Positions 54,519-63,581 of a stretch of DNA of 64,000 nt are shown here, one piece after another. How positions within the stretch are numbered: the stretch's first letter is position 1; every line of letters starts with the position of its first letter. The DNA is from Massilia eurypsychrophila (GTDB taxonomy: Bacteria; Pseudomonadota; Gammaproteobacteria; Burkholderiales; Burkholderiaceae_D). The stretch lies in NCBI RefSeq assembly GCF_002760655.1, contig NZ_PDOC01000002.1:124001-188000 (forward strand). The letters run 5' to 3'. The notes under the pieces were generated by a model. That model was not told the origin of the DNA. It worked only from the letters and a program-made list of their open reading frames with translations, and made no database searches. Made by a program: the position numbers and the translations under genes.

Positions 54519-55142
54519 TCAGCGAGTAATCAGCGGCGTCGCTGGCGCCATTTCCCACTTCTTCCACGCCGCTAAAACCGCATTCGGATACTGCGGCTTG
54601 CCGCGGCTGCCGTTGTAGCGGCCCAGCGCCAGGTACAGGTTGCCCGCCTCCATCTCGATGTACATGCGCAAAATCGCGCAGCCGTAGCGCAGGTTGGTCT
54701 GCATGTGGAACAGCTTGCTGCGGTCGCTGTCGCCGATCACCTTGGCCCAGAACGGCATCACCTGCATGTAGCCGCGCGCGCCGACCATCGATACGGCGTA
54801 CTTGCGATACGCCGATTCGACCTGGATCAGCCCCAGCACCAGCCCCGGATCGAGTCCGGCGCGGGTGGCCTCGTACCAGGCGGTGGCGAGGAATTCGGTA
54901 CGCAACTGCGCATCGGGCAGCTTGCGCTTGAGGCGGTCGGACATCTGCGCCAGCCATTGCTGGTAGCGCAGCCGCGCCGCCTCGTCGCGAAACACCGGCT
55001 GCGGCGGGCGCGCATCCTTGATGGCGTTGGCCAGCGCCAGCCGCACTGAGTCGGCCAGCGCCTCCTCCTTCTGGTTGCCGGCATGCGCGGCGGCGCTCGC
55101 GGCCAGGCTGGCCGCGAGCAATACCCTGACCAGCCAAGTCAT
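54519..55142 (-). CDS. periplasmic lytic transglycosylase (SLT-type)
   Basis: A 207-residue secreted enzyme that cleaves peptidoglycan glycan strands. A signal peptide (about 1-21) is followed by a C-terminal SLT domain with catalytic Glu109 in LIQVESAYRKYAVSMVGARGYMQVMPFW, the family GLMQ motif reading GYMQ. The start at 55142 is after proS with a five-base gap, so it is cotranscribed with proS. The longer reading frame through proS is antisense to nothing known and is rejected. Small size and no LysM domain make it an MltE/Slt-like minimal enzyme. Confidence 0.89.
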   Translation of the reverse strand: MTWLVRVLLAASLAASAAAHAGNQKEEALADSVRLALANAIKDARPPQPVFRDEAARLRYQQWLAQMSDRLKRKLPDAQLRTEFLATAWYEATRAGLDPGLVLGLIQVESAYRKYAVSMVGARGYMQVMPFWAKVIGDSDRSKLFHMQTNLRYGCAILRMYIEMEAGNLYLALGRYNGSRGKPQYPNAVLAAWKKWEMAPATPLITR

Positions 55143-55147
55143 CCGGC

Positions 55148-56881
55148 TCACTGGCTCAGCTTGCCCTTGATGAACTCGACCATGCCGGCCACCGGCACGG
55201 CGGTCGCCGCGGCATCGCGCCGGCCCTGGTATTCGAGGTTGCCCTCTTTCAGGCCGCGCTCGCCGATGACGACGCGGTGCGGCACGCCGATCAGTTCCCA
55301 GTCGGCGAACATGGCGCCCGGACGCAGGCCGCGGTCGTCGACGATGACGTCGACGCCGGCCGCCTGCAAATCGGCGTACAGCTTCTCGACTTCGGTCTTG
55401 ACCATCTCGCTGCGGTCCATGCCCATCGGGCACAGCACCACTTCGAACGGCGCGATCGCGGTCGGCCAGACGATGCCCTTGTCGTCGTAGTTCTGCTCGA
55501 TGGCGGCGCCCAGGATGCGCGTCACGCCGATGCCGTAGCAGCCCATCTGCAATGGCGCCGGCTTGCCGTTTTCGTCGAGGAAGGTCGCCTTCATGCTTTC
55601 GGAGTAGGCGGTGCCGAGCTGGAACACGTGGCCCACTTCGATGCCGCGCTCGATTGCCAGCACGCCCTTGCCGTCCGGCGAAGCGTCGCCTTCGACGACG
55701 TTGCGCAGGTCGGCCACCAGCGGCTCGGCGACATCGCGTCCCCAGTTGGCGCCGATGTAGTGGAAATCCTTGTCGTTGGCGCCGCAGACGAAGTCGGCCA
55801 TGTTGGCGACGCTGCGGTCGGCAACCACGGTGACCGGCTGCTTGGTGCCGATCGGACCCAGGTAGCCGGGCAAGGTGCCGTAGCACAGCAGGATTTCGGC
55901 TTCGGTGGCGAAGCGGTGGTTGGCCAGGCCGGGCACCTTGCCGACCTTCACCTCGTTCATTTCATGGTCGCCGCGCAGCAGCAGCATCCAGTTTTCGGTC
56001 GTCTTCTTGCCGTCGACTTCCTTCTCGACCACCAGGGCGATCGTCTTGACGGTCTTCGACAGTTCTATGCCGAGCAACTGCGCCACCTGCTCGCACTTGG
56101 TGGTGCCTGGCGTCGACGTCTTGGTCAGTTCCTGGCCTGGGGCCGGACGGCTGGCCGCCAGCGGCATCGCTTCGGCCGCTTCCATGTTGGCGGCAAAGTC
56201 GGACGTCGGGCAGTACACCAGGGCGTCTTCGCCGGTGCTGGCGATGACGTGGAATTCGTGCGAACCGGTGCCGCCGATGGCGCCGTTGTCGGCCGCCACG
56301 GCGCGGAACTTCAGGCCGAAGCGGGTGAAGATGGCGGTGTAGGCGTCGAACATGACCTTGTAGGACGCTTGCATGCCGGCCAGGTCGCGGTCGAACGAGT
56401 AGGCGTCCTTCATGGTGAATTCTCGCCCGCGCATCAGGCCGAAGCGCGGCCGGCGCTCGTCGCGGAACTTGGTCTGGATGTGGTACAAGTTCAGCGGCAG
56501 CTGGCGGTACGACTTGATCTCGGTGCGCACGACGTCGGTGATGACTTCCTCGGACGTCGGCTGGATCGCGTATTCGCGGCCGTGGCGGTCTTTGACGCGC
56601 ATCAGTTCCGGGCCCATCTTGTCCCAGCGGCCGGTCTCCTGCCACAGCTCGGCCGGCTGGACCAGCGGCATCAGCAGTTCGATGCCGCCCGCCTTATTCA
56701 TCTCGTCGCGAATGATCGCTTCGACCTTGCGGATCACCCGCAGGCCGGTTGGCATATAGGTATAGATGCCCGAACCGAGGCGCTTGATCATCCCGGCGCG
56801 CATCATCAGCTGGTGGCTGACGATCTCGGCGTCGGAAGGCGCTTCTTTTTGAGTTGAAATAAAAAATCGGGAGGCACGCAT
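55148..56881 (-). CDS. proS: proline--tRNA ligase
   Basis: A 577-residue class II aminoacyl-tRNA synthetase of the bacterial type, with the YbaK-like editing insertion between motifs 2 and 3 (about 225-390). Motif 1 has [12 protein letters not shown], motif 2 has [30 protein letters not shown], and motif 3 is [13 protein letters not shown]. The C-terminal anticodon-binding domain is complete. The ATG at 56881 is the first Met of homologous sequence. It is divergent from rppH, with a 204-bp AT-rich spacer between. No T-box is seen. Confidence 0.96.
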   Translation of the reverse strand: MRASRFFISTQKEAPSDAEIVSHQLMMRAGMIKRLGSGIYTYMPTGLRVIRKVEAIIRDEMNKAGGIELLMPLVQPAELWQETGRWDKMGPELMRVKDRHGREYAIQPTSEEVITDVVRTEIKSYRQLPLNLYHIQTKFRDERRPRFGLMRGREFTMKDAYSFDRDLAGMQASYKVMFDAYTAIFTRFGLKFRAVAADNGAIGGTGSHEFHVIASTGEDALVYCPTSDFAANMEAAEAMPLAASRPAPGQELTKTSTPGTTKCEQVAQLLGIELSKTVKTIALVVEKEVDGKKTTENWMLLLRGDHEMNEVKVGKVPGLANHRFATEAEILLCYGTLPGYLGPIGTKQPVTVVADRSVANMADFVCGANDKDFHYIGANWGRDVAEPLVADLRNVVEGDASPDGKGVLAIERGIEVGHVFQLGTAYSESMKATFLDENGKPAPLQMGCYGIGVTRILGAAIEQNYDDKGIVWPTAIAPFEVVLCPMGMDRSEMVKTEVEKLYADLQAAGVDVIVDDRGLRPGAMFADWELIGVPHRVVIGERGLKEGNLEYQGRRDAAATAVPVAGMVEFIKGKLSQ

Positions 56882-57085
56882 ATCGATGAATTCTTTTTAA
56901 AAAGAGAGAGTTATAATCAACCTAATTTTAAAGGATTAGCTGGCCGATGCGTCCAATCTTTATACAAATGGGTCCGATTAAGCCGCTCCCGCCGTTTTCG
57001 CGCGTCGAAAACCTGGTGGGTGCGGGGATTTGTGGGTAAAAAAATAAGAGGCACGCGCTGAGCAGAAAGTTTCGAGAGGTGCACT
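56882..57085. promoter_or_regulatory. divergent promoter region proS / rppH
   Basis: The 204-bp spacer between two divergent starts is AT-rich next to proS. A TATAAC element on the minus strand (about 56912-56917) could be a -10 for proS, with no clear -35. The palindrome CTTTTTAAAAAG lies at about 56893-56904. The rppH side has GC-rich sequence and no assignable promoter. This is a location call, not a mapped promoter. Confidence 0.35.
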
Positions 57086-57712
57086 ATGCTCGACCGTGAA
57101 GGGTTTCGGCCCAACGTCGGCATCATCCTGCTGAACGCCCAGAACGAGGTGTGGTGGGGCAAGCGGGTGCGCGAGCACTCGTGGCAATTCCCGCAAGGGG
57201 GAATCAAATACGGCGAAACGCCGGAGCAGGCGATGTACCGCGAGCTGGAAGAAGAAATCGGCTTGCGGCAAGAACACGTCAAGATCGTGGGGCGCACCCG
57301 CGACTGGCTGCGCTATGAGGTGCCGGATCATTTCATCAAGCGCGAAATTCGCGGGCATTACCGCGGGCAAAAGCAGATCTGGTTCCTGCTGCGCATGGTC
57401 GCGCGCGACAACGACGTCAACCTGCGTCTGACCGACCACCCCGAGTTCGACGCCTGGCGCTGGCACGACTACTGGGTGCCGCTCGACTGCGTGATCGAGT
57501 TCAAGCGCGACGTCTACCAGCGCGCCTTGCAGGAACTGTCGCGCTTTCTGACGTGGCCGGCTGCGGGCGGCCACACGCACGAGCGGCGCCACACGGCGCG
57601 CTACCTGCGCCAGCCGCATGCGCCGCGGCAGGCGGCGCAGCCGGATACGGCTGCCGCCGAGCCCGATTGCGCGCCGGTGCCGCAGCTGGCGCTGGCGCCG
57701 GCGAAGGACTAG
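57086..57712 (+). CDS. rppH: RNA pyrophosphohydrolase
   Basis: A 208-residue Nudix hydrolase that removes pyrophosphate from mRNA 5' ends to start decay. The Nudix box [23 protein letters not shown] occupies residues 38-60 with all of G, E, R-E, E-E and G in place, and [11 protein letters not shown] opens the domain. Compared with E. coli RppH (176 residues) it has an extra Ala/Pro/His/Arg-rich tail from about 160. It is divergent from proS and ends in a strong terminator. Confidence 0.95.
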   Translation: MLDREGFRPNVGIILLNAQNEVWWGKRVREHSWQFPQGGIKYGETPEQAMYRELEEEIGLRQEHVKIVGRTRDWLRYEVPDHFIKREIRGHYRGQKQIWFLLRMVARDNDVNLRLTDHPEFDAWRWHDYWVPLDCVIEFKRDVYQRALQELSRFLTWPAAGGHTHERRHTARYLRQPHAPRQAAQPDTAAAEPDCAPVPQLALAPAKD

Positions 57713-57736
57713 CCGGCACTTGAAGTCGGCAAAAAG

Positions 57737-57763
57737 GCGGCGTGTCATCACGCCGCTTTTTTT
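57737..57763 (+). terminator. intrinsic terminator after rppH
   Basis: An 8-bp perfect stem GCGGCGTG/CACGCCGC (57737-57756) with a TCAT loop is followed by a seven-T run. It lies about 25 bp after the rppH stop. Confidence 0.9.
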
Positions 57764-57837
57764 CGCCCCGGCATTGCAAAGTTGATATTTTTTCCTGAAA
57801 TGCAAGTTAGAATGCGTGTCTGTTCAACTTGTGCGGG

Positions 57838-58800
57838 ATGACCATGACGATGCGGGCGTTGTGCGCGATGGAGCTGCTGCTGCTGGCAGCGCCGTTTGCC
57901 GTTGCTGCGGACACGCCGGCATGCCGCTATGTGCCGGTTGCGACGGTCGAGTTGCGCGGCGACGGCGCGCTCTGGCAACCGTTGGTCGACGGCACGATCA
58001 ACGGCAAAGCGGCCGTCATGCTGTTCGATACGGGTGCGTACCAAAGCAAGCTGCTCAAGGACTCGGCCGACAAGTTCGGGCTGTCGCTGCTTCAGACACG
58101 CGGGTATTCGGTCGGGATCGGTGGCGTGTCGAGCAACTACGTCGCCGAGGTCAAGGACTTCTCGGTTGGCAATGCGCACAGCGGCAAGGTCAACATGAGC
58201 GTGCTTGGCAACATGGGCCGGCGCATGCCGTTCGACGCCATCGTCGGCGCCGACTTCGCGCTGCAAATGGACCTGGAGATTTCCCTCGCCGAGCGGAAAC
58301 TGAAGTTTTACCGTGCGAGCGACTGCGACGACACGTTCCTGGCGTACTGGAGTGCCGACGCGATGGAGATCCCGTTCGGCGGCACCGACACCGGCCACCC
58401 GACGCCGCGCATCATCGTCGACGTCAACGGCACCAAGCTCGAGGCCATCATCGACACCGGCGCCAGCGCCACCGGCATGACGCGCGCCGCGGCCGAGCGG
58501 GCCGGCATCCGCGTGGGCGATGCGAACGTGCACACGCTCGGCAAATCGGTCGGCGTCGGCGCCAAGCGCATCGACACCTGGCAGGTCGAGGTCGACTTCA
58601 CGATCGGCAGCGAGACGATCCGCAACGCCAACATCGGCATCCACGACGATCCGCCGCAAGGCAACAACATCGGCATGCCGGACATGCTGATCGGCGCTGA
58701 TTTCCTGCGCGCGCACCGCGTCCTGATTTCCATGAGCCAGCGGCGCGTGTATGTGTCGTATTTGGGCGGCGAGGTGTTTCGCAAACGGCGCATTCGCTGA
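57838..58800 (+). CDS. exported protein with two retropepsin-like aspartyl protease domains
   Basis: A 320-residue protein with a signal peptide (cleavage near AVA-ADTP, about residue 24) and two halves, each with an Asp-Thr-Gly motif: FDTGAY (Asp64) and IDTGAS (Asp206). Each is followed by a hydrophobic strand and an IVGADF/LIGADF loop. Tandem domains mean that one chain could form a pseudodimeric active site as in pepsin, while bacterial retropepsin-like proteins usually have one. Activity and substrate are unknown. I chose the ATG at 57838; three nearby in-frame Met codons and a TTG make the exact start uncertain. It has no close partner gene. Confidence 0.8.
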   Translation: MTMTMRALCAMELLLLAAPFAVAADTPACRYVPVATVELRGDGALWQPLVDGTINGKAAVMLFDTGAYQSKLLKDSADKFGLSLLQTRGYSVGIGGVSSNYVAEVKDFSVGNAHSGKVNMSVLGNMGRRMPFDAIVGADFALQMDLEISLAERKLKFYRASDCDDTFLAYWSADAMEIPFGGTDTGHPTPRIIVDVNGTKLEAIIDTGASATGMTRAAAERAGIRVGDANVHTLGKSVGVGAKRIDTWQVEVDFTIGSETIRNANIGIHDDPPQGNNIGMPDMLIGADFLRAHRVLISMSQRRVYVSYLGGEVFRKRRIR

Positions 58801-59059
58801 CCGGCTGCCGGCAGAGCGGGCTGGGAAGCCGGTTTTGGCCGGACACTTATGCAACATTAAAGTTGTTGCGCCGGGCTGAAATTGCCATCCAAACCACCTT
58901 CCTGAACACGCCGGCGCAACGGGCGAGCGCGACAAGCGGAAGGCAATGCTGGAAGAGCTGCGCAGCAAGTGCGCCAGGCCGCCGCCTGGAGCGCCTGGTT
59001 GGCGCGCGCCAACCGGCACGCGCTACAATGGCGGCTTCGTTCCTGCCCTCACAATCGCC

Positions 59060-59479
59060 ATGTTCAATCCGTCGTCCAATGACGTCCGCCGCTTCTTCTG
59101 CGAAGTGTTCCGCAAGCAACGCGCCGGCGAAATCCTTAGCCCGATGGAGGCCATCGCCGGCGACTGGATCGCCGGCCATCCGGAGTATGCCGACGAGTTG
59201 TCCGACGCCGACGCCGCCGTTGCGCGCGACTACTCGGTCGAAGGCGGCAAGACCAATCCCTTCCTGCACTTGTCGATGCACCTGTCGATTTCCGAGCAGG
59301 TGTCGGTCGACCAGCCGCGCGGCATCCGCGACGCCATCAACGCGCTGATCGGCCGCGTCGGCCAGCACGACGCCCACCACCACATCATGGAATGCCTCGG
59401 CGAGATGATCTGGAACTCGCAGCGCGACGGCACGCCGCCCGACGCCGACGCCTATGTCGAGTGCGTGCGCATGCGCTAA
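59060..59479 (+). CDS. DUF1841 family protein
   Basis: A 139-residue cytoplasmic protein of the DUF1841 family. The N-terminus MFNPSSNDVRRFFCEVFRKQRAGEILSPMEAIAGDWI and the segments NPFLHLSMHLSISEQVSVDQPRGIR and HHHIMECLGEMIWNSQRDGTPPDADAYVECV cover the whole family. The function is unknown. The ATG at 59060 gives the conserved start; the frame to 58946 adds poor sequence. It is isolated, with 259 bp of gene-free sequence upstream and the repeat cluster immediately downstream. Confidence 0.9.
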   Translation: MFNPSSNDVRRFFCEVFRKQRAGEILSPMEAIAGDWIAGHPEYADELSDADAAVARDYSVEGGKTNPFLHLSMHLSISEQVSVDQPRGIRDAINALIGRVGQHDAHHHIMECLGEMIWNSQRDGTPPDADAYVECVRMR

Positions 59480-59525
59480 CCACGCGGTACAACTCCGCCA
59501 GGGTCCGCCGGGGTCAGGGTCCGCC

Positions 59526-59795
59526 GGGGTCAGTGCCGGCAATCGTACACGGCCTCATCTTTTCCAACGGGGTGAGTGCCGGCAACCGTACACGGCCTCA
59601 TCTTCTCCACCGGCGTCAGTGCCGGCAATCGTACACGGCCTCATCTTAGCGAACGCTTCTATTGCCGAGGCTGTGTACGATTGGCGGCACTGACCCCGTG
59701 GCATGGCACTGACCCCGTGGCATTGCCGGCACTGACCCCGTGGCGGGTGGGTATCGCTATTGCCGAGGCTGTGTGCGATTGCCGGCACTGACCCC
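59526..59795. repeat. inverted cluster of GGGGTCAGTGCCGGCAATCGT repeats
   Basis: Three forward 36-bp copies at 59526-59561, 59569-59604 and 59612-59647 repeat every 43 bp and end CGTACACGGCCTCATCTT. Four reverse copies, some truncated, lie at 59667-59697, 59705-59716, 59722-59739 and 59765-59795. The outer edge starts GGGGTCAG, the same as the repeats near 29 and 52 kb, but the remainder of the unit is different. It lies between DUF1841 and the cytochrome c genes with no gene inside. Confidence 0.9.
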
Positions 59796-59811
59796 GCTCG
59801 GGGATCAGGCG

Positions 59812-59853
59812 AAAAAAATCCCTTCGGGCCGGCGACGGCGGAAAGGATTTTTT
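59812..59853 (-). terminator. probable terminator after the cytochrome c genes
   Basis: On the minus strand, AAAAAATCC pairs with GGATTTTTT-type sequence across about 18 bases of GC-rich loop, and ends in a seven-T run at 59812-59818. A second GCCGTC/GACGGC hairpin lies between it and the cytochrome stop. It is a less compact hairpin than the other terminators in the window. Confidence 0.6.
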
Positions 59854-59878
59854 ACGTGCCGTCCGGAGACGGCGGCAA

Positions 59879-60220
59879 TCAGCGGTGGGTGACCAGGCTC
59901 GAAGGCAGGCTCGACAGGTAGGCGGCGATGTCGACGATGTCCTTGTCCGACAGCGGCTTGACCTGGCCGGCCATGATCGGGTTGGCGCGACCGTTCGGGC
60001 CGTCGCCGCGCTTGTACGTCTTCAGCGCGTGCGCCAGGTAGTCGGCGTGCTGGCCGGCCAGCTTTGGATAGCTCGGGTCGATCGATTTGGTGTAATCGGC
60101 GCCGTGGCAGGCTGCGCAGTTGTACTTCTTGGCCAGCGCTTCGCCGTTGGCGATGTTGCCGCCGGCAGCAGCGTTGAACGAGACGACGCAGGCGGCCAGC
60201 GCAATAATCAGTTTTTTCAT
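59879..60220 (-). CDS. single-haem cytochrome c (class I)
   Basis: A 113-residue exported cytochrome. A signal peptide (about 1-19) precedes a haem motif CAACH (35-39). The distal Met is probably in NPIMAGQV, followed by a C-terminal helix DIAAYLSSL. The size and cytochrome c5/c555-like pattern fit periplasmic electron carriers. The ATG at 60220 is used; longer frames reach into the neighbouring cytochrome. It lies ten bases after the second cytochrome gene and is probably cotranscribed. Confidence 0.92.
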   Translation of the reverse strand: MKKLIIALAACVVSFNAAAGGNIANGEALAKKYNCAACHGADYTKSIDPSYPKLAGQHADYLAHALKTYKRGDGPNGRANPIMAGQVKPLSDKDIVDIAAYLSSLPSSLVTHR

Positions 60221-60230
60221 GGTGCTGTCC

Positions 60231-60569
60231 TTATTTCTGCGCAGTGTTGGAAGGCTGCTGCGCGTAGTACGCGGCAACATCGGCGATGTCCTGGTCAGAC
60301 ATGCTCAGCGCGATACCGCGCATCGTCGGATGCTTGCGCTCACCCTTCTTGTAGCCCTGCAGCGCGTTTTCGATGTACTTGGCGGACTGGCCGCCGATCA
60401 TCGGTACCCGGAACACTTCCGGGAACGTGGCCTTGTAGCCGGGAATGCCGTGGCAGCCGATACACATTTCAACCTTGGCCGCGCCGGCCTTTGGGTTTCC
60501 AACGATGTCCGCCGCTGCGGCGACATTGAAACTGCCGGCGAGCACGAGAAGTGCGAAGATTTTTTTCAT
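60231..60569 (-). CDS. single-haem cytochrome c (class I), tandem copy
   Basis: A 112-residue exported cytochrome with a signal peptide (about 1-19), haem motif CIGCH (36-40) and a Met ligand probably in HPTMRGIA. It is similar in size and architecture to the downstream cytochrome, with clearly different sequence, so the pair look like an old duplication or a functional dimer. The combined two-haem arrangement resembles a split cytochrome c4. It is the first gene of the pair and divergent from the MoxR gene. Confidence 0.92.
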   Translation of the reverse strand: MKKIFALLVLAGSFNVAAAADIVGNPKAGAAKVEMCIGCHGIPGYKATFPEVFRVPMIGGQSAKYIENALQGYKKGERKHPTMRGIALSMSDQDIADVAAYYAQQPSNTAQK

Positions 60570-60743
60570 GGTTGCAATGGTAAGGGGATAATCGGTTCCG
60601 GCCGTGCAAAACGTACAACTTGCACTATCAACCTACAATTTTAACCCAAGACCGCATTGCAGTCCAGATTCAAAGTGTCGCCCTGCCGGCTTCGCGCAGT
60701 TGGCTTATACTCGAAACAATTCCATTTTCCGGCATCGACTCCC

Positions 60744-61610
60744 ATGACCGCACATCATCAACCGCTGCCCCGCTTCGAGGGATCCGACAGTTACGTCGCC
60801 ACTGCCGACCTGAAGCTGGCGGTCAACGCTGCCCTGACCTTGCAGCGCCCATTGCTGATCAAGGGCGAGCCTGGCACCGGCAAGACCATGCTGGCCGAGG
60901 AAGTGGCCGCCGCGCTGAACATGCCGCTGATGCAGTGGCACATCAAGTCGACCACCAAGGCGCAGCAGGGCCTGTACGAATATGACGCGGTGTCGCGCCT
61001 GCGCGACTCCCAGCTCGGCGACGAACGGGTGCGCGACATCCACAACTACATCGTCAAGGGCGTGCTGTGGCAGGCATTCACGGCGCCCGAGCCGGTGGTG
61101 CTGCTGATCGACGAGATCGACAAGGCCGACATCGAGTTCCCCAACGACCTGCTGCGCGAACTGGACCGGATGGAGTTCTACGTCTACGAAACGCGCGAAA
61201 TGGTGGTGGCGAAACATCGGCCGCTGGTGATCATTACCTCCAACAACGAAAAAGAGTTGCCGGATGCGTTCCTGCGCCGCTGCTTCTTCCACTACATCAA
61301 GTTCCCCGACAAGGACACGATGGAGGCAATCGTCAAGGTGCACTACCCGACGCTCAAGCAGGACTTGCTGGCGCAAGCGCTGCAAAGTTTCTATGAGGTG
61401 CGCGACGTGCCGGGCCTGAAGAAGAAGCCGTCGACGTCCGAATTTCTCGACTGGCTCAAGCTGCTGCTGGCCGAAGACATCGGCCCGGAGGCGCTGCGCA
61501 GCAAGGACACCAAGTCGGTAGTGCCGCCGCTGCACGGCGCGCTGCTCAAGAACGAACAGGACGTGCACCTGTTCGAGCGCCTGGTGTACATGTCGCGCAC
61601 CAACCGCTGA
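60744..61610 (+). CDS. MoxR-family AAA+ ATPase
   Basis: A 288-residue ATPase of the MoxR/CoxD family, thought to act as a chaperone that helps cofactor insertion in partner proteins with a VWA-domain protein. Walker A is GEPGTGKT (41-48), Walker B is LLIDEIDKAD, and sensor 1 is IITSNNEKELPDAFLRRC. The ATG at 60744 starts the homology. A VWA protein is encoded two genes downstream. It is divergent from the cytochrome genes; the client enzyme is not evident. Confidence 0.93.
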   Translation: MTAHHQPLPRFEGSDSYVATADLKLAVNAALTLQRPLLIKGEPGTGKTMLAEEVAAALNMPLMQWHIKSTTKAQQGLYEYDAVSRLRDSQLGDERVRDIHNYIVKGVLWQAFTAPEPVVLLIDEIDKADIEFPNDLLRELDRMEFYVYETREMVVAKHRPLVIITSNNEKELPDAFLRRCFFHYIKFPDKDTMEAIVKVHYPTLKQDLLAQALQSFYEVRDVPGLKKKPSTSEFLDWLKLLLAEDIGPEALRSKDTKSVVPPLHGALLKNEQDVHLFERLVYMSRTNR

Positions 61611-61615
61611 GCAAC

Positions 61616-62206
61616 ATGATCGAGGTTCAAGCAGTCACCCTGAAACTGAACGGCGTTCGCCTCGAGCCGCTGGCGCCGGCGCACGCGCCTGGCCTGCGCG
61701 CCGCCGCCGAAGACGGCCAGATCTGGAAGCTGCGCGTGACGTGGGTACCGGGGCCGGAGCAGGTCGACGACTACATCGGCGCCGCGCTGACGATGCCGAA
61801 CCGGCTGGCGTTCGCCGTGATCGATGACGACAGCGGCGCCGTCATGGGCACCACCAGCTACCACGACATCATGCCAGAGATCGACCGCGTCGAAATCGGC
61901 CACACCTGGTATGCCAAGAGCCGCCAGCGCAGCGGCGTCAACACCAGCTGCAAGCTGATGCTGCTGGCGCACGCCTTCAACACGCTTGGCTGCGAAGTGG
62001 TCGGCCTGCGCACCGACAACCTGAACCACGCCTCGCAGGCGGCGATCGAGCGGCTCGGCGCGCACAAGGACGGCGTCATCCGCCACCACGCTGCGCGGCG
62101 CGACGGCAGCGTGCGCGACACCGTCATCTACAGCATCTTGCGCGGCGAATGGCACGGCATCGAATCGGCGCTGCGCGACCGGCTGCAGCTGCACGCGGGG
62201 GCCTAG
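61616..62206 (+). CDS. GNAT-family N-acetyltransferase
   Basis: A 196-residue protein of the RimJ/RimL-like GNAT superfamily. The start GVRLEPLAPAHAPGLRAAA is typical. AFAVIDDDSGAVMGTTSYHDI is the beta-strand core, EIGHTWYAKSRQRSGVNTSCKLMLLAHAF is the acetyl-CoA-binding region, and LRTDNLNHASQAAIERLGAHKDGV is the conserved C-terminal motif. The substrate is unknown. It is inserted between the MoxR ATPase and VWA genes, five bases after the first and one base before the second, so all three are probably cotranscribed. Confidence 0.9.
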   Translation: MIEVQAVTLKLNGVRLEPLAPAHAPGLRAAAEDGQIWKLRVTWVPGPEQVDDYIGAALTMPNRLAFAVIDDDSGAVMGTTSYHDIMPEIDRVEIGHTWYAKSRQRSGVNTSCKLMLLAHAFNTLGCEVVGLRTDNLNHASQAAIERLGAHKDGVIRHHAARRDGSVRDTVIYSILRGEWHGIESALRDRLQLHAGA

Positions 62207-62207
62207 C

Positions 62208-63377
62208 ATGCTGATCGATTTCTTCTACACGCTGAAGGACGCCAAGATTCCGGTGACGATCAAGGAATTCCTGACCCTGCTCGAGGCGATGGAAAAGAAC
62301 CTGATCGGCCAGTCGATGGACGACTTCTATTACTTGTCGCGGCTGGCGATGGTCAAGGACGAGGCGCATTTCGACAAGTTCGACCGCGCCTTTGCGCAGT
62401 ACTTCAAGGGCATCAACGGCGCCTTCGAGAACAACAGCGCGATTCCGCTCGACTGGCTGCTCAAGCGCATGGAGCGCGAGCTCACGCCCGAACAGAAGGC
62501 GGCGCTGGAAAAATTCGGCTACGACAAGCTGATGGACCGGCTGAACCAACTGCTGAAGGAGCAGAAAGAGCGCCACGAAGGCGGCAGCAAGTGGATCGGC
62601 ACCGGCGGCACCTCGCCGTTCGGCAACGGCGGCACCAATCCGGAAGGCATCCGCATCGGCGGCGCCGGCGGCAACCGCACCGCGGTCAAGGTGTGGGAGC
62701 AACGCTCGTACAAGGATTACGACGCCGAGCGCGAGCTTGGCACGCGCAACATCAAGGTCGCGCTGCGGCGGCTGCGCAAGTTCGCCCGCGAAGGCGCCGA
62801 GGACGAACTGGCGCTGGACGCGACCATCCGTGCCACCGCCAGCAATGCCGGCTGGCTCGACATCAAGATGCAGCCTGAGCGCAAGAACAAGATCAAGGTG
62901 CTGATGCTGTTAGATGTCGGCGGCAGCATGGACGACCATATCGAGCGCACCGAGGAACTGTTCTCGGCGGCCAAGACCGAATTCAAGAACATGGAGTTCT
63001 ACTATTTCCACAACTGCGTCTACGACTATCTGTGGAAGAACAACCGGCGCCGCCAGGCCGAGCGCTTTCCGACCTGGGACATCCTGCGCAAGTATCCGGC
63101 CGACACCAAGCTGATCTTCGTCGGCGACGCCACCATGAGTCCGTATGAAGTGCTGCAGCCGGGCGGCTCGGTCGAGTACAACAACGAAGAAGCCGGCGCC
63201 GCGTGGCTGGCGCGCTTTTGCAACGCGTTTCCAAAATTCATCTGGCTCAATCCCGAGCCGGAGCCCGTGTGGCAATACCGCCAGTCGATCTCGGTCATCA
63301 AGCAAATCATGAACAATCGCATGTTCCCGCTGACCATCGACGGCCTCGAGCGCGGCATGCGCTTGCTGAGCAAGTAA
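62208..63377 (+). CDS. VWA-domain protein of the CoxE-like family
   Basis: A 389-residue protein. The N-terminal about 190 residues are helical with a Gly-rich segment (GTGGTSPFGNGGTNPEG). The C-terminal VWA domain has the metal-ion site DVGGSMD (Asp236, Ser240), in which the common DxSxS has Gly for the first Ser. A DxxMSPYE segment and a conserved C-terminus follow. CoxE/VWA partners of MoxR ATPases help activate enzymes such as CO dehydrogenase and nitric oxide reductase. No such enzyme is encoded nearby. It closes the MoxR-GNAT-VWA module. Confidence 0.9.
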   Translation: MLIDFFYTLKDAKIPVTIKEFLTLLEAMEKNLIGQSMDDFYYLSRLAMVKDEAHFDKFDRAFAQYFKGINGAFENNSAIPLDWLLKRMERELTPEQKAALEKFGYDKLMDRLNQLLKEQKERHEGGSKWIGTGGTSPFGNGGTNPEGIRIGGAGGNRTAVKVWEQRSYKDYDAERELGTRNIKVALRRLRKFAREGAEDELALDATIRATASNAGWLDIKMQPERKNKIKVLMLLDVGGSMDDHIERTEELFSAAKTEFKNMEFYYFHNCVYDYLWKNNRRRQAERFPTWDILRKYPADTKLIFVGDATMSPYEVLQPGGSVEYNNEEAGAAWLARFCNAFPKFIWLNPEPEPVWQYRQSISVIKQIMNNRMFPLTIDGLERGMRLLSK

Positions 63378-63421
63378 CAGCAGGGGTATGACGGGGACGC
63401 CGAGTCCCGATTCTTCTTTTA

Positions 63422-63497
63422 GGGTCAGACCCCGGATTCACTAGCGTCAACTAGGCCCGGGGACAGACCCCCAACTGAACAATCGGGGTCGGTCCCC
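63422..63497. repeat. group of GGGGTC-type short palindromic repeats
   Basis: GGGTCAGACCCC (63422-63433), a GGGGACAGACCCCC variant (63459-63472) and GGGGTCGGTCCCC (63485-63497) lie together in the 204-bp spacer before the antiporter gene. The core resembles the repeat at 24946-24976. No gene or clear promoter is otherwise seen in this spacer. Confidence 0.65.
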
Positions 63498-63581
63498 TCG
63501 ATCGGCGTCTGATCCCATCAAACGTGCGCACCGTGCGCCTCTTGTAGAATCGCCCAACCGCTTACCACGCGAAGGACCCAC

